Origin: Acidovorax sp. FJL06
Lineage (GTDB): Bacteria; Pseudomonadota; Gammaproteobacteria; Burkholderiales; Burkholderiaceae_C
Assembly (NCBI RefSeq): GCF_003852545.1
Contig: NZ_QAJR01000017.1
Coordinates: 13,056-77,055, forward strand
DNA: 64,000 nucleotides
Reading direction: 5' to 3'
In this document: one piece after another, positions 29,448-38,106 of the stretch
Layout: each line of letters starts with the position of its first letter
Position numbering within the stretch: position 1 is the first letter of the stretch
The notes under the pieces: generated by a model
Told to the model about the DNA's origin: nothing
Database searches by the model: none
What the model saw: the letters and a program-made list of their open reading frames with translations, nothing else
Made by a program: the position numbers and the translations under genes

Positions 29448-30554
29448 ATGACAGATACCTCTCGCCATATCCACCAAGCGCTTGGGCTCGCCGCCCAGGC
29501 GCTTTTTGTTTCCAACCCCAATCCGCGCGTTGGCTGCGTGCTGATGGCACCAGATGGCCAGGAAATAGGCCGGGGCCACACCCAGCAGGCCGGAGGCCCC
29601 CACGCGGAAGTGATGGCGCTGCGCTCGGCGCAAGAGGCGGGGCACAGCACACTCGGCGCCACGGCCTATGTGACCCTGGAGCCCTGTGCGCACCAGGGGC
29701 GCACAGGGCCGTGCTGCGATGCACTGGTGGCCGCCGGGGTGGGCAAGGTGGTGGCGTCTCTCACGGACCCCAACCCCTTGGTGGCGGGGCAGGGATTTGC
29801 CCGGCTGCGCGCTGCGGGCGTGGCGGTGGAGGTGGGCCCGGGGGCGGCCGAATCACGCGAACTCAATATCGGGTTTTTCAGCCGGATGGTCCGGGGCACG
29901 CCGTGGGTGCGCCTCAAGGCAGCGGCTTCGCTCGATGGCACCACGGCGTTGCCCAACGGGGTCAGCCAGTGGATCACCTCGCCCATTGCGCGCGCCGACG
30001 GCCATGCCTGGCGTGCACGCGCCTGCGCGGTGCTTACCGGCATCGGCACCGTGCTGGACGACGACCCGCGCCTCGACGTGCGCGAAGTGCCCACCCCGCG
30101 CCAGCCCCACATAGTGGTGGTGGACAGCCAGCTGCAAACCCCGCTGGATGCTCGCCTTTTCATAGCTGGTCGCGCTTGCTACATATACGCTGCCATTGGA
30201 AATGAGGAAAAAAAGGCTGCACTGGAGGCCCGTGGTGCGACCGTGGTCTGCCTGCCCAATGCCCAAGGCAAGGTGGACTTGCCGGCGATGCTGCGTGATC
30301 TGGCCGCCCGTGGCGTCAACGAATTGCATGTAGAAGCCGGCCACAAGCTCAATGGCTCATTGGTGCGGGAGGGGCTGGTGGACGAAATGCTGGTCTATGT
30401 GGCGCCCCTGCTGCTGGGGCCCGGCCTCGGGCTGGCCCATGTGGGGCCCTTTGAAGCCCTGTCCCAGGGGTTGGCGCTGAACTTCCTGTCCGTGGAACGG
30501 ATGGGGCCCGACCTGCGCATCGTGGCCCGGGTGCCGGGGCGCGACGCCTTCTGA
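29448..30554 (+). CDS. ribD: Bifunctional riboflavin deaminase/reductase RibD
   Basis: Catalyses the second and third steps of riboflavin synthesis: deamination of the pyrimidine, then NADPH reduction of the ribosyl chain. It has 368 residues. The N-terminal deaminase domain has zinc motifs GGPHAEVMAL and EPCAHQGRTGPCCDALV. The C-terminal reductase domain starts near WVRLKAAASLDG and includes ITSPIARADGHAWRA and ELHVEAGHKLNGSLV. Residues about 237-256 (LFIAGRACYIYAAIGNEEKK) are encoded by DNA that resembles the dispersed hairpin repeat. It follows pilE by 30 bases without obvious coupling. No FMN riboswitch is visible upstream. Confidence 0.96.
   Translation: MTDTSRHIHQALGLAAQALFVSNPNPRVGCVLMAPDGQEIGRGHTQQAGGPHAEVMALRSAQEAGHSTLGATAYVTLEPCAHQGRTGPCCDALVAAGVGKVVASLTDPNPLVAGQGFARLRAAGVAVEVGPGAAESRELNIGFFSRMVRGTPWVRLKAAASLDGTTALPNGVSQWITSPIARADGHAWRARACAVLTGIGTVLDDDPRLDVREVPTPRQPHIVVVDSQLQTPLDARLFIAGRACYIYAAIGNEEKKAALEARGATVVCLPNAQGKVDLPAMLRDLAARGVNELHVEAGHKLNGSLVREGLVDEMLVYVAPLLLGPGLGLAHVGPFEALSQGLALNFLSVERMGPDLRIVARVPGRDAF
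30157..30214. repeat. Dispersed hairpin-type repeat inside ribD
   Basis: The words TTTTCATAGCTGGTCGCGCT and GCCATTGGAAATGAGGAAAA are those of the intergenic repeat seen elsewhere in the window, but here they lie in the reading frame of ribD. The frame stays open across it, so the element has become protein-coding sequence in the reductase domain. Confidence 0.55.
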
Positions 30555-30777
30555 CGACCTGCGCTGGCACGGGGCACATGCCCCTGCACCGCCCCGCCGC
30601 CCGATCGGTCCCTGTACCGCCGCGGGATGGGACAGGATAGGGCGCAGCGCCATCCCTTGATCGAGATCGCGTCGAACTCGAGAGCGTTTTGCCAAGCAGG
30701 CACTCGTCGCCCCCCCCATCCACGCTCATCGCACCGCGACACCGCCCCATAACAGTGCAACACACCGCACCAATAAT

Positions 30778-30794
30778 TGGCACGACTTTTGCAT
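30778..30794 (+). promoter_or_regulatory. Sigma-54 (RpoN) -24/-12 promoter of amt
   Basis: TGGCACG-ACTT-TTGCA matches the sigma-54 consensus (TGGCACG-N4-TTGCW) at every position, with GG and GC at the required spacing. It lies 73 bases before the amt start codon, and no other gene intervenes. A perfect CCAATAATTGG palindrome (30770-30780) overlaps the -24 element. TGGTGCA (30801) and TGCACCA (30829) form an inverted pair in the leader. An upstream NtrC site is expected for nitrogen control, but I could not identify one with certainty in 30555-30777. Confidence 0.85.
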
Positions 30795-30866
30795 CAATCT
30801 GGTGCAAATCTGCTGCAGACACCCAAAATGCACCAGAGTCGATCAATCTACTAACGCGAGGATGTT

Positions 30867-32069
30867 ATGGAAGCACTCAAACAGGGCACGGACGCCCTGT
30901 TCATTCTGCTCGGGGCGATCATGGTGTTGGCCATGCATGCCGGTTTTGCCTTTCTGGAGCTGGGCACGGTCCGCAAGAAGAACCAGGTGAACGCGCTGGT
31001 GAAGATCCTGGTGGACTTCTCGGTGTCCACGGTCGTTTACTTCGCAGTGGGGTACAGCGTGGCCTATGGCACGCATTTCTTCATGGGGGCGGAGTCGCTG
31101 GTGCAGCAAAGCGGCTATGCGCTGGTCAAGTTCTTCTTCCTGCTCACGTTTGCGGCGGCGATTCCGGCCATCGTGTCCGGGGGGATTGCCGAGCGGGCCA
31201 AGTTCTGGCCCCAGCTCCTGGCCACGGCGGTCATCGTGGGTTTTGTGTACCCCTTCTTTGAAGGCATTGCCTGGAACCAGCATTTCGGCGTGCAGGCCTG
31301 GATCAAGGCCGTCACGGGCGAAGAGTTTCACGACTTTGCCGGCTCGGTGGTGGTGCACGCCATGGGCGGCTGGATCGCCCTGCCCGCGGTGATCCTGCTG
31401 GGCTCGCGCGCCAACCGCTACCGCAAGGACGGCGCGATCTCGGCCCATCCGCCGTCCAACATCCCCTTCCTGGCGCTGGGTGCCTGGATCCTGGTGGTGG
31501 GCTGGTTTGGCTTCAACGTGATGAGCGCACAGACCCTGGACAAGATCTCGGGCCTGGTGGCGGTGAATTCGCTCATGGCCATGGTGGGCGGCACGCTGGC
31601 CGCGCTGGTGCTGGGCAAGAATGACCCGGGCTTCGTGCACAACGGCCCGCTGGCCGGGCTGGTGGCGGTGTGTGCAGGCTCGGACCTGATGCACCCCCTG
31701 GGGGCACTGGTGGTGGGCGCGGTGGCGGGCGCCATCTTTGTGCTGATGTTCACGCTTACCCAGAACAAATGGAAGATTGACGACGTGCTGGGCGTCTGGC
31801 CCCTGCACGGCCTGTGCGGCACCTGGGGGGGGCTGGCGGCCGGCATCTTCGGCAGCAAGGCGCTGGGCGGCCTGGGCGGCGTCAGCCTGTCGGCGCAGCT
31901 CATTGGCACGGGGCTGGGGGTGGTCTGGGCGCTGGTGGGCGGCACCATCGTGTACGGCATCCTCAAACAAACGGTGGGCCTGCGGTTGACGCAGGAGGAA
32001 GAGTTCGACGGGGCCGATCTGTCCATCCACAAGATCAGCGCCACGCCCGACCGCGAAGTGAGCTGGTAA
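30867..32069 (+). CDS. amt: Ammonium transporter (Amt family)
   Basis: Trimeric inner-membrane channel for ammonium. It has 400 residues and about 11 helices, with no cleaved signal peptide. The pore twin histidines are in VVVHAMGGW (about residue 169) and PLHGLCGTWGG (about 313). The phenylalanine gate region and HPPSNIPFLALGAWILVVGW are Amt hallmarks. The tail is short and hydrophilic, with no GlnK-type partner gene beside it. Expression is probably RpoN-dependent from the promoter at 30778. This is the non-AmtB subfamily, which starts at the first membrane helix without a signal sequence. Confidence 0.95.
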   Translation: MEALKQGTDALFILLGAIMVLAMHAGFAFLELGTVRKKNQVNALVKILVDFSVSTVVYFAVGYSVAYGTHFFMGAESLVQQSGYALVKFFFLLTFAAAIPAIVSGGIAERAKFWPQLLATAVIVGFVYPFFEGIAWNQHFGVQAWIKAVTGEEFHDFAGSVVVHAMGGWIALPAVILLGSRANRYRKDGAISAHPPSNIPFLALGAWILVVGWFGFNVMSAQTLDKISGLVAVNSLMAMVGGTLAALVLGKNDPGFVHNGPLAGLVAVCAGSDLMHPLGALVVGAVAGAIFVLMFTLTQNKWKIDDVLGVWPLHGLCGTWGGLAAGIFGSKALGGLGGVSLSAQLIGTGLGVVWALVGGTIVYGILKQTVGLRLTQEEEFDGADLSIHKISATPDREVSW

Positions 32070-32220
32070 GCCAGCACCGGGCCTCCCAGGTTGCGGCACG
32101 CCGATCTGTCGGATGGGCAGACTTCGGCTTCTTCCGGCCGGCTTGGGCCGGAGCCCGGTGGCGGGATACACCTTGGCGCAGCGCTCCCGCGGCGCCAGGG
32201 TCACAATCCCCCATCGCGCC

Positions 32221-34131
32221 ATGCCCCACCTGCAACCCCCCCTCCCACCCCTGGCATCCCTGGCCCGCTGCTGTCGGCGGGCCGTCGCCGTGGTGACCAC
32301 CGTGGCTGTGCTGGGTTGCGCGGGCTTGCCCAAGGATGTGGACCGGCCGGTCTCCACCGCCTTGCAGAACCCCGGCGACACCGCATTGGGTCAGCTGGTG
32401 GAAGCCCGCCGGGCAGCCCAGGGGGCGCGGCACCCCTCGGGCTTTGTGCTGCTCAGCGGGCCCCAGGCGGCCTACAGCAGCCGCCTGGCCTTGGTCGATG
32501 CCGCCCAGAAAACGCTGGACTTGCAGTACTACGCCATCCATGCCGACGCCAGCAGTGAGCGCCTGCTGCTCAGCGTGGCGGCCGCCGCCCGGCGCGGCGT
32601 GCGGGTGCGGGTGCTGCTGGACGACTTCCACAGCACCGGGCGCGACGCGCTGGTGATGCGCCTGGCCTTTGTGCCCAATGTCGAGATGCGCATGTTCAAC
32701 CCGCTCACCGGCGCACGGGGATCGCCCCTGGTCCGCGTGTTCAGCCTGCTGGGCGACTTTGCGCGCGTGCAGCAGCGCATGCACAACAAGCTCTTCATTG
32801 CCGACAACGCGCTGGGCGTGACCGGGGGCCGCAACCTGGGCGATGCCTACTTCGGCAACTCCGAATCCGGCAATTTCGTGGACCTGGACGTGCTGGCGGC
32901 GGGAAGCATCGTGCAGGATCTTTCGCGCAGCTTCGACAGCTACTGGAACAACGAGCGCGCCTACCCCGTGCAGTCGCTCATCACCCGCGAGGAACTGAAC
33001 CGCCTGCGCGAGAGCATCCTCGCCGCCGACGCTGCACAGCGCGAGCGCATTCCGGGCCAGGGCAGCGCCGCGGCCACGCAGCGCGCACGCATCTGGAACC
33101 ACGAACCCATGGACCTGGAACAGGCACCGTTCGTCTGGGCGCCCGCCGCCGTGCTGGTGGACCACCCTGCCAAGATCCCTGCCGATGGCGCGTCCGCGCC
33201 CACGCTGCCCGCACAAGCCCCACCCAAGGCCTCACCGGCCACCATCGCCGCGCTGGTGCGCCCCCGTGCCACGGCAGCGGCCGCTGCCGCTGCAACGACC
33301 CCGCCCCCCAGTACCATCCCGGCAGCAGGGCCACCCGCGCCACAGCTCCCAAGGCCTGGGGCGGGCACCGCTCCAGAGCCTCCAAAAACCGGCAATGGCA
33401 ATGGCAACGGCAGCACGGACAAGCCCACGCCCTTTCCTGCCCCCGACAGTGAACCGTCCGACGCGCAGGCCGATACCGTGGTGGACGGCTTGTTGCAGCT
33501 CATGGGCCAGGCCCGGCGCGATCTGCTCATCATCTCGCCCTACTTCGTGCCCGGCCCCGACATGGAGCGCGCCTTCGCCGCCGCCCGTGCGCGCGGCGTG
33601 CGCGTGCGGGTGCTCACCAACTCCCTGGCCTCCAACGACGCGCCCATCGCCCATGCCGGCTACGCGCGCCACCGCCCCGCGCTGCTGGCCATGGGGGTGG
33701 AGCTGTATGAAATGCGCAGCGAACTCACCGGGGTGCTGCGCGGCGCACTGGGTGCGACCGGGAGCACGGGGAGCATGGGCAGTGCCGGGGCCAGCGGCAG
33801 CGCGCGCGCCATGCTGCACTCCAAGCTGCTGATCCTGGACGGCCGCCTGCTCGCCATCGGCTCCATGAACCTGGACATGCGTTCCCAGCGGCAGAACACC
33901 GAGGTGGCGCTGTTGATACGCAGCGCCGACCTGTCACGACGGGCCACGGCACAAATCGACGCCGCCCTGCAAAATGCCGCCTGGCAGGTGCAGCAGACGG
34001 ACAAGGGCCTGGTATGGCGTGCCCCCCAAGGCAGCGGCCTGCCCGATGCCACCACCGAACCCGATGCCAGCACCCCCTTGCGGCTGATGCTGCAGCTGCT
34101 GGGCCCCCTCGCGCCCGACCATCTGCTGTAG
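32221..34131 (+). CDS. Phospholipase D-family lipoprotein (cardiolipin-synthase-like)
   Basis: Putative phosphatidyltransferase or phospholipase acting at the membrane. It has 636 residues from ATG 32221; the upstream open frame is not conserved-looking. The lipobox VLGC ends at C33, so it is probably a lipoprotein. Two HKD motifs are complete: H188 in RMHNKLFIADN, followed by GVTGGRNLGDAY, and H533 in HSKLLILDGR, followed by IGSMNLDMRS. Between them, residues about 320-405 are an Ala/Pro/Gly-rich low-complexity insert not typical of cardiolipin synthases. A second Gly/Ala/Ser run (GATGSTGSMGSAGASGSA) precedes the second motif. It follows amt, but probably has its own promoter. Confidence 0.85.
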   Translation: MPHLQPPLPPLASLARCCRRAVAVVTTVAVLGCAGLPKDVDRPVSTALQNPGDTALGQLVEARRAAQGARHPSGFVLLSGPQAAYSSRLALVDAAQKTLDLQYYAIHADASSERLLLSVAAAARRGVRVRVLLDDFHSTGRDALVMRLAFVPNVEMRMFNPLTGARGSPLVRVFSLLGDFARVQQRMHNKLFIADNALGVTGGRNLGDAYFGNSESGNFVDLDVLAAGSIVQDLSRSFDSYWNNERAYPVQSLITREELNRLRESILAADAAQRERIPGQGSAAATQRARIWNHEPMDLEQAPFVWAPAAVLVDHPAKIPADGASAPTLPAQAPPKASPATIAALVRPRATAAAAAAATTPPPSTIPAAGPPAPQLPRPGAGTAPEPPKTGNGNGNGSTDKPTPFPAPDSEPSDAQADTVVDGLLQLMGQARRDLLIISPYFVPGPDMERAFAAARARGVRVRVLTNSLASNDAPIAHAGYARHRPALLAMGVELYEMRSELTGVLRGALGATGSTGSMGSAGASGSARAMLHSKLLILDGRLLAIGSMNLDMRSQRQNTEVALLIRSADLSRRATAQIDAALQNAAWQVQQTDKGLVWRAPQGSGLPDATTEPDASTPLRLMLQLLGPLAPDHLL

Positions 34132-34241
34132 CGTCCCAGGGGCTGGATGGCGGCTTCATCGGCTCCAGTCCCTGCGCCGATCTCCACGCCGGGGCGAATG
34201 CCGCAGTGCCAGCAGGCGCCGCCCACAGCTGGCACCGGGAA

Positions 34242-35213
34242 TCAAACGCCGACGGTAGCCTCGGCCTGCAGTGCAAGCACCCAGGCAGTGATCGCGCGCT
34301 GGTCCGTCATGGTGCGCACATGCTGGTAGGCCACCTCGGCCTCCACAAAACGCCTGCGCAGCAGGTTGAGCCACTGCTTGAGGCGCCCCGCGCGCTGGCG
34401 GGGCTCCAGGTCATCGCACACCAGTTGCCAGAAGGCTGCCAGATGGGGAATCAAATCGACCCACATCACGGTGTCGGTGCCGGGCTGTCCTGCGTCAAAA
34501 GCGCGGATGGCACGGGCCAGGCCCGGGTCGGCCACCATGCCGCGCCCCAGCATCAGCGCATCACACCCGGACACATCCCGGCAGCGCAACGCGTCAGCCA
34601 CCGTCCATATTTCGCCATTGGCCACCACCGGGATCGCCACGGCGGCACGGATGGCCGGGATGTGTTCCCAATACGCAGGCGGGCGATAACCATCGGCCTT
34701 GGTGCGCGCGTGCACCACCAGCTCAGACGCCCCTCCCGCCTGCATGGCCTGGGCACATTCGCGCATCAGCCCGGTGTCGTTGAAGCCCAGGCGCATCTTG
34801 GCCGACACCGGCAGGTGCGCCGGCACGGCACGGCGCACAGCCCCCACCACGGCGGCAATGCACTCGGGCTCCTGCAGCAGCGCGGCACCACCGCCGTGGC
34901 GGTTGACCACCTTGGCGGGGCAGCCGAAGTTCAGGTCGATCCCCTCGGGGCCCAGCGCGGCCAGGCGCGCAGCATTCTCGGCCATGCTGACCGGATCGGA
35001 GCCCAGCAGCTGCGCCCGCACGGGCACCCCGGCCAGCGTGCGGCTGCCGTTGCGCAGCTCGGGCACATAGCGCAAGAACACCTTGTCGGGCAGCAGCGTG
35101 CCCGTGATGCGGATGAACTCCGACACGCAGCGGTCCACCCCGCCCACGCGGGTCAACACATCGCGCAGCACAAAATCCAGAAGCCCTTCCATGGGGGCAA
35201 GCAGCAGGGTCAT
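34242..35213 (-). CDS. dusC: tRNA-dihydrouridine(16) synthase
   Basis: FMN enzyme reducing uridine-16 in tRNA D-loops. It has 323 residues from MTLLLAPMEGLLDFVLR, with a TIM-barrel fold. The catalytic cysteine is C98 in DLNFGCPAKVVNRHGGGAAL, the same number as in E. coli DusC. Flavin contacts SAKMRLGFND and VVANGEIW are present. The C-terminal recognition domain, with KQWLNLLRRRF, is of the DusC type. It converges with the phospholipase gene (110-base gap). A start 14 codons upstream is less likely. Confidence 0.93.
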   Translation of the reverse strand: MTLLLAPMEGLLDFVLRDVLTRVGGVDRCVSEFIRITGTLLPDKVFLRYVPELRNGSRTLAGVPVRAQLLGSDPVSMAENAARLAALGPEGIDLNFGCPAKVVNRHGGGAALLQEPECIAAVVGAVRRAVPAHLPVSAKMRLGFNDTGLMRECAQAMQAGGASELVVHARTKADGYRPPAYWEHIPAIRAAVAIPVVANGEIWTVADALRCRDVSGCDALMLGRGMVADPGLARAIRAFDAGQPGTDTVMWVDLIPHLAAFWQLVCDDLEPRQRAGRLKQWLNLLRRRFVEAEVAYQHVRTMTDQRAITAWVLALQAEATVGV

Positions 35214-35262
35214 CGCAGTCGGGGGCTGTGCAGGGCCGGGCGCAGACCGGGGCACCCTGCAT

Positions 35263-35323
35263 AAATATCAAAACAGGCTACAGCGCTTGACAGACAAGCG
35301 CACAAAGCTATCAAAAAATGAGC
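35263..35323. repeat. Dispersed intergenic hairpin repeat, copy 2
   Basis: Between dusC and the next gene: ATAAATATCAAAACAGGCTA, the stem GCGCTTG-acaga-CAAGCGC (35283-35301) and AAAGCTATCAAAAAATGA. The stem length (7 bp), loop (5 nt) and core GCGCTT equal those of copy 1 at 17249. The rest of 35214-35446 shows no gene. Confidence 0.7.
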
Positions 35324-35446
35324 AACCTCTCATTCGCCCGCTGGGGGTGCCAAGAGCGCCACCCCGGATTGTGCGGCAAAGGGTCATCACGGCGTCATGG
35401 CAGGCGGCTGCAATCACGGACATCCATCCGTGACCGGAGCCCCCCC

Positions 35447-36019
35447 ATGCTGCTGCAAAAAACCGACAAAGCCCGCCTGGAGCTCTCGCCCGGTGTGCGC
35501 ACCCTGAGCCTGCGCGAACGCTCGCTGCTGCTGCTGGCCGACGGCAAGCCGCTGTCCGACCTGCAGGCCATGTACAACGGCATCGGCGCGCAGATCGTGG
35601 ACAACCTCATGCGCCAGGGCTACCTCACGGGGCCCGCTGAGCTGCCACCACCCACCATGGCCCCCGATCCTCACAGGACCGAGGCCACCAGCCATGGCCC
35701 GTCCATCGAGCGGCCGGAACCGGGCGAATCCCTGCGCTCGCTCGCCGGTGCGCGCATGTACCTGTTCGACACCTGCGAACGCTTGTTTGCCCGCCGCGAC
35801 CCGGTGCTGGCGCAGCATTTCCGCGAGGCCCTGCGCACGGCACGGGACCGCAGCAGCATGCTGGACGTGGGGGACGCCATGTTCGAGGAAGTGGGCCTGA
35901 CCGCAGGGGCTGAGCGCGCCGCCAGCCTGCGCGAGCGGCTGGAACAACTGCTGCCCCGCTCCCCCGAAGCCGCCCCCGGCCTCTATACCGCCACGCAGCC
36001 CGCGCTGCTGGAGGGCTGA
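35447..36019 (+). CDS. Hypothetical protein with N-terminal winged-helix-like segment
   Basis: 190 residues from ATG 35447 (the frame is open further upstream but without coding character). The N-terminal 60 residues (SPGVRTLSLRERSLLLLADG, then LSDLQAMYNGIGAQIVDNLM) look like a small helical, possibly winged-helix unit. A proline-rich linker follows (about 66-90), then a helical C-terminal half rich in Arg/Glu/Leu (FDTCERLFARRDPVLAQHFR). No enzyme motif or membrane segment is visible. It ends 15 bases from the convergent methyltransferase gene. I do not recognise a characterised family. Confidence 0.6.
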   Translation: MLLQKTDKARLELSPGVRTLSLRERSLLLLADGKPLSDLQAMYNGIGAQIVDNLMRQGYLTGPAELPPPTMAPDPHRTEATSHGPSIERPEPGESLRSLAGARMYLFDTCERLFARRDPVLAQHFREALRTARDRSSMLDVGDAMFEEVGLTAGAERAASLRERLEQLLPRSPEAAPGLYTATQPALLEG

Positions 36020-36034
36020 GCGCCGGAGGCCGCC

Positions 36035-37213
36035 TCAGCCGGCCGCAGCCAGCCGCCAGAGCGAAGTCACCTCGGCCGCCCGCGCCGCATGCAAGGCATC
36101 GCCCGCATCGGCCGCCTTGGCATGGACCGGTTTGACATCGTGCCGCCCACGGACCACCAGGCCGGCCTCGGCAATCCAGCCCAGCAGCTGCTCGCGCGGG
36201 CGCAGGCCCAGGTGCTCGGCCAGGTCCGACAGGATCAGCCAGCCTTCGCCACCGGGCTCCAGGTGCTCGGCCAGGCCCGCCAGAAAACCGCGCAGCATGC
36301 GGCTGCCTTCGTCGTACACCGCATGTTCGATGGGCGAGCTGGCGCGCGCCGGCACCCAGGGCGGGTTGCACACCACCAGCGGAGCACGGCCGGGCGGAAA
36401 CAGGTGGGCCTGCTGCAGATCGACCTGGGGCAGCACGCCCAGGCGCTGCAGGTTGTCGTGCGCACAGGCCAGGGCCCGGGGGTCCTGGTCAGTGGCAACC
36501 ACCCGCTGCACGCCCCGGCGCACCAGCACGGCAGACAGCACCCCGGTGCCCACACCGATGTCAAAGGCCAGGGCCTGGCTGGGCAGCGGGGTGGTGGCCA
36601 CCAGGTCCACGTACTCCCCACGCACGGGCGAGAAAACACCGTAATGCGGGTGGATCCGGTCACGCGGCGCGGCCCCCAGCGCGGGCACCTCCACGCCCTT
36701 CTTGCGCCACTCGTAGGCGCCCACCAGGCCCAGCAGCTCGCGCAGCGTGGCCACGCAGCGCTGCCCCGTGGCCGGCCCCCAGGCCTGGGTGCAGGCCTCG
36801 CGCCAGTCGGGCGCACGGCGCAGCGCAATGCCGTAGTCGCCCTCCAGCGGAATCAGCACCGACGCCAACACCCGCGCGCGCTGCGCCTGGGCCTGGCGGT
36901 GCAGGTGAAAAGCCTCGGAGGGCGTGGCCACCACGGCTTTCTGGGCGGCCTTGGCGGCAGCGCGGCGGTGCCTGCCGGTCTTGGAGTCGGTGCGCCGCAT
37001 GAGCGCCTGCAGCAAATGCCTGGCGTTCTGGAAATCGCCCTGCCACAGCAGGCCGGTGCCCTCGCAGGCCATTCGGTAGGCCGTGTCGGCCGCCAGGGTG
37101 TCATCGGCCACCACGACCCGGCGCGGCGCCGGGGCCCCGCTCTCGGAGCGCCACAGGGCTTCTTGGGATTGGCCCTGATGGGTCCAAGGAATCACGGAAT
37201 GGGGTGTAGGCAT
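36035..37213 (-). CDS. Class I SAM-dependent methyltransferase (NPPW motif)
   Basis: 392 residues from MPTPHSVIPWTHQGQSQ. The C-terminal half is a Rossmann methyltransferase: motif I AFDIGVGTGVLSAVLVRRGV, acidic loop VVATDQDPRALACA, and the catalytic motif N283-PPW (VVCNPPWVPAR). NPPW/NPPY is characteristic of enzymes methylating planar nitrogens, such as PrmC, PrmB and RlmG/RsmC. The N-terminal 180 residues are basic and do not match PrmC, so the target (rRNA, protein or DNA) is open. It converges with the hypothetical gene at 35447. Confidence 0.8.
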   Translation of the reverse strand: MPTPHSVIPWTHQGQSQEALWRSESGAPAPRRVVVADDTLAADTAYRMACEGTGLLWQGDFQNARHLLQALMRRTDSKTGRHRRAAAKAAQKAVVATPSEAFHLHRQAQAQRARVLASVLIPLEGDYGIALRRAPDWREACTQAWGPATGQRCVATLRELLGLVGAYEWRKKGVEVPALGAAPRDRIHPHYGVFSPVRGEYVDLVATTPLPSQALAFDIGVGTGVLSAVLVRRGVQRVVATDQDPRALACAHDNLQRLGVLPQVDLQQAHLFPPGRAPLVVCNPPWVPARASSPIEHAVYDEGSRMLRGFLAGLAEHLEPGGEGWLILSDLAEHLGLRPREQLLGWIAEAGLVVRGRHDVKPVHAKAADAGDALHAARAAEVTSLWRLAAAG

Positions 37214-37281
37214 CAGGATCTGACAGTGCCGCGCACAGTCCGCAATGTTTGAAACGGGCGCGCGGCAGGCCAGGGATGCCG

Positions 37282-37384
37282 AGCAAGGGCCGCCCCGCCG
37301 CGATGGCATCGTCCCCCTGCCCGCGCAGCGCAGCGCAGCGAGAACGGGGGGAAGGAGCGCAGCAACGCAGGGGGGTGGTGTCGC
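37282..37384. repeat. GC-rich intergenic repeat, copy A
   Basis: GCAAGGGCCGCCCCGCCGCG, then a block of C/G runs and GGGGGGAAGGAGCGCAGCAA. The same start word, GCAAGGGCCGCCCCGCCGC, and G-run core recur at 55800-55896. This is a roughly 100-bp repeat unit which I recognise as frequent in Comamonadaceae genomes. It lies between the methyltransferase and GNAT genes. Confidence 0.65.
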
Positions 37385-37387
37385 ACT

Positions 37388-37912
37388 TTATGCGTTGATC
37401 GGGCGCTTCAGGCGCACTTCTTCGATCTTCACGCCGCCAATCACGGCGGTCTTGGCGGTGGAGAGTTCTTGCTTGAAGCCTGCCAGCTCGTGGAAACGAA
37501 TGGCGCGCTCGTTGCGCAGCGGCACCCATGCGGTGACGTTGGTGCAGCCTTCTTCGTGCAGGCCGTCGCGGGCGGCATCCCACAGCGCCAGGCCCACGCC
37601 CTGGTTCCAGTGGGTGGGGGCTGCGTAGATGGCCCAGATTTCACCGGTGGTGGGGCGAGACTTCTCATCGCGCGAGCGGTCGTAGCCCACAAAGCCGACG
37701 ATCTTCTCGCCATCGACCGCCACCTGCACCTGGGGCTCGCAATATTCAATGGCCTCGCGCCAGTAGGCCTGGCGCTTTTCGACCGACGACATGGATTTCA
37801 ACTGCTCGTCTGGCACCAGCCCTTTGTAAGCCTCATGGGCGGAAACGGTGTGGATCTGGGCGATGGCTTTGGCATCGCGAAGCGTGGCGGGACGAACCTG
37901 GATACTGGACAT
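37388..37912 (-). CDS. GNAT-family N-acetyltransferase
   Basis: Acetyl-CoA-dependent acyltransferase of unknown substrate (174 residues). N-terminal IQVRPATLRDAKAIAQIH is the usual GNAT start. The acetyl-CoA loop region is IYAAPTHWNQGVGLALWDAA (the Q/R-x-x-G-x-G/A motif appears as QGVGLA), and LRNERAIRFHELAGFKQE is motif B. It is transcribed away from the next minus-strand gene, 194 bases downstream of it. The intervening 37913-38106 contains no gene. Confidence 0.88.
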   Translation of the reverse strand: MSSIQVRPATLRDAKAIAQIHTVSAHEAYKGLVPDEQLKSMSSVEKRQAYWREAIEYCEPQVQVAVDGEKIVGFVGYDRSRDEKSRPTTGEIWAIYAAPTHWNQGVGLALWDAARDGLHEEGCTNVTAWVPLRNERAIRFHELAGFKQELSTAKTAVIGGVKIEEVRLKRPINA

Positions 37913-38106
37913 GAAAAAACCGAACGAAAACAGGGAATGAAAATGCGAAAGGACGGCATTGTCGCCGCAAACGGTTTTTCACCCCCCGGAGGGCCCCGCT
38001 TTGCCCTCGCCAAACGTTCGGCTTCGCGCCCCAAAATGCGGTCTTTGTGGCAGGCGTCGCCAGGCGCCCGGCCTTGCTGCACAACGGCCCAAGCCCATTG
38101 ACCGTG

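Noticed and set aside
30555-30777. NtrC enhancer (GCAC-N7-GTGC type) upstream of amt
   Set aside because: Several GTGC/GCAC words occur, but none in the required orientation and spacing; left unassigned.
32133-32152. Hairpin TCCGGCC/GGCCGGA after amt as terminator
   Set aside because: Only seven pairs, no T-tract, and in GC-rich DNA such stems occur by chance.
37913-38106. Gene between the GNAT and adhesin-repeat-like genes
   Set aside because: Short open frames there have no ribosome site and no coding pattern; nothing supported.
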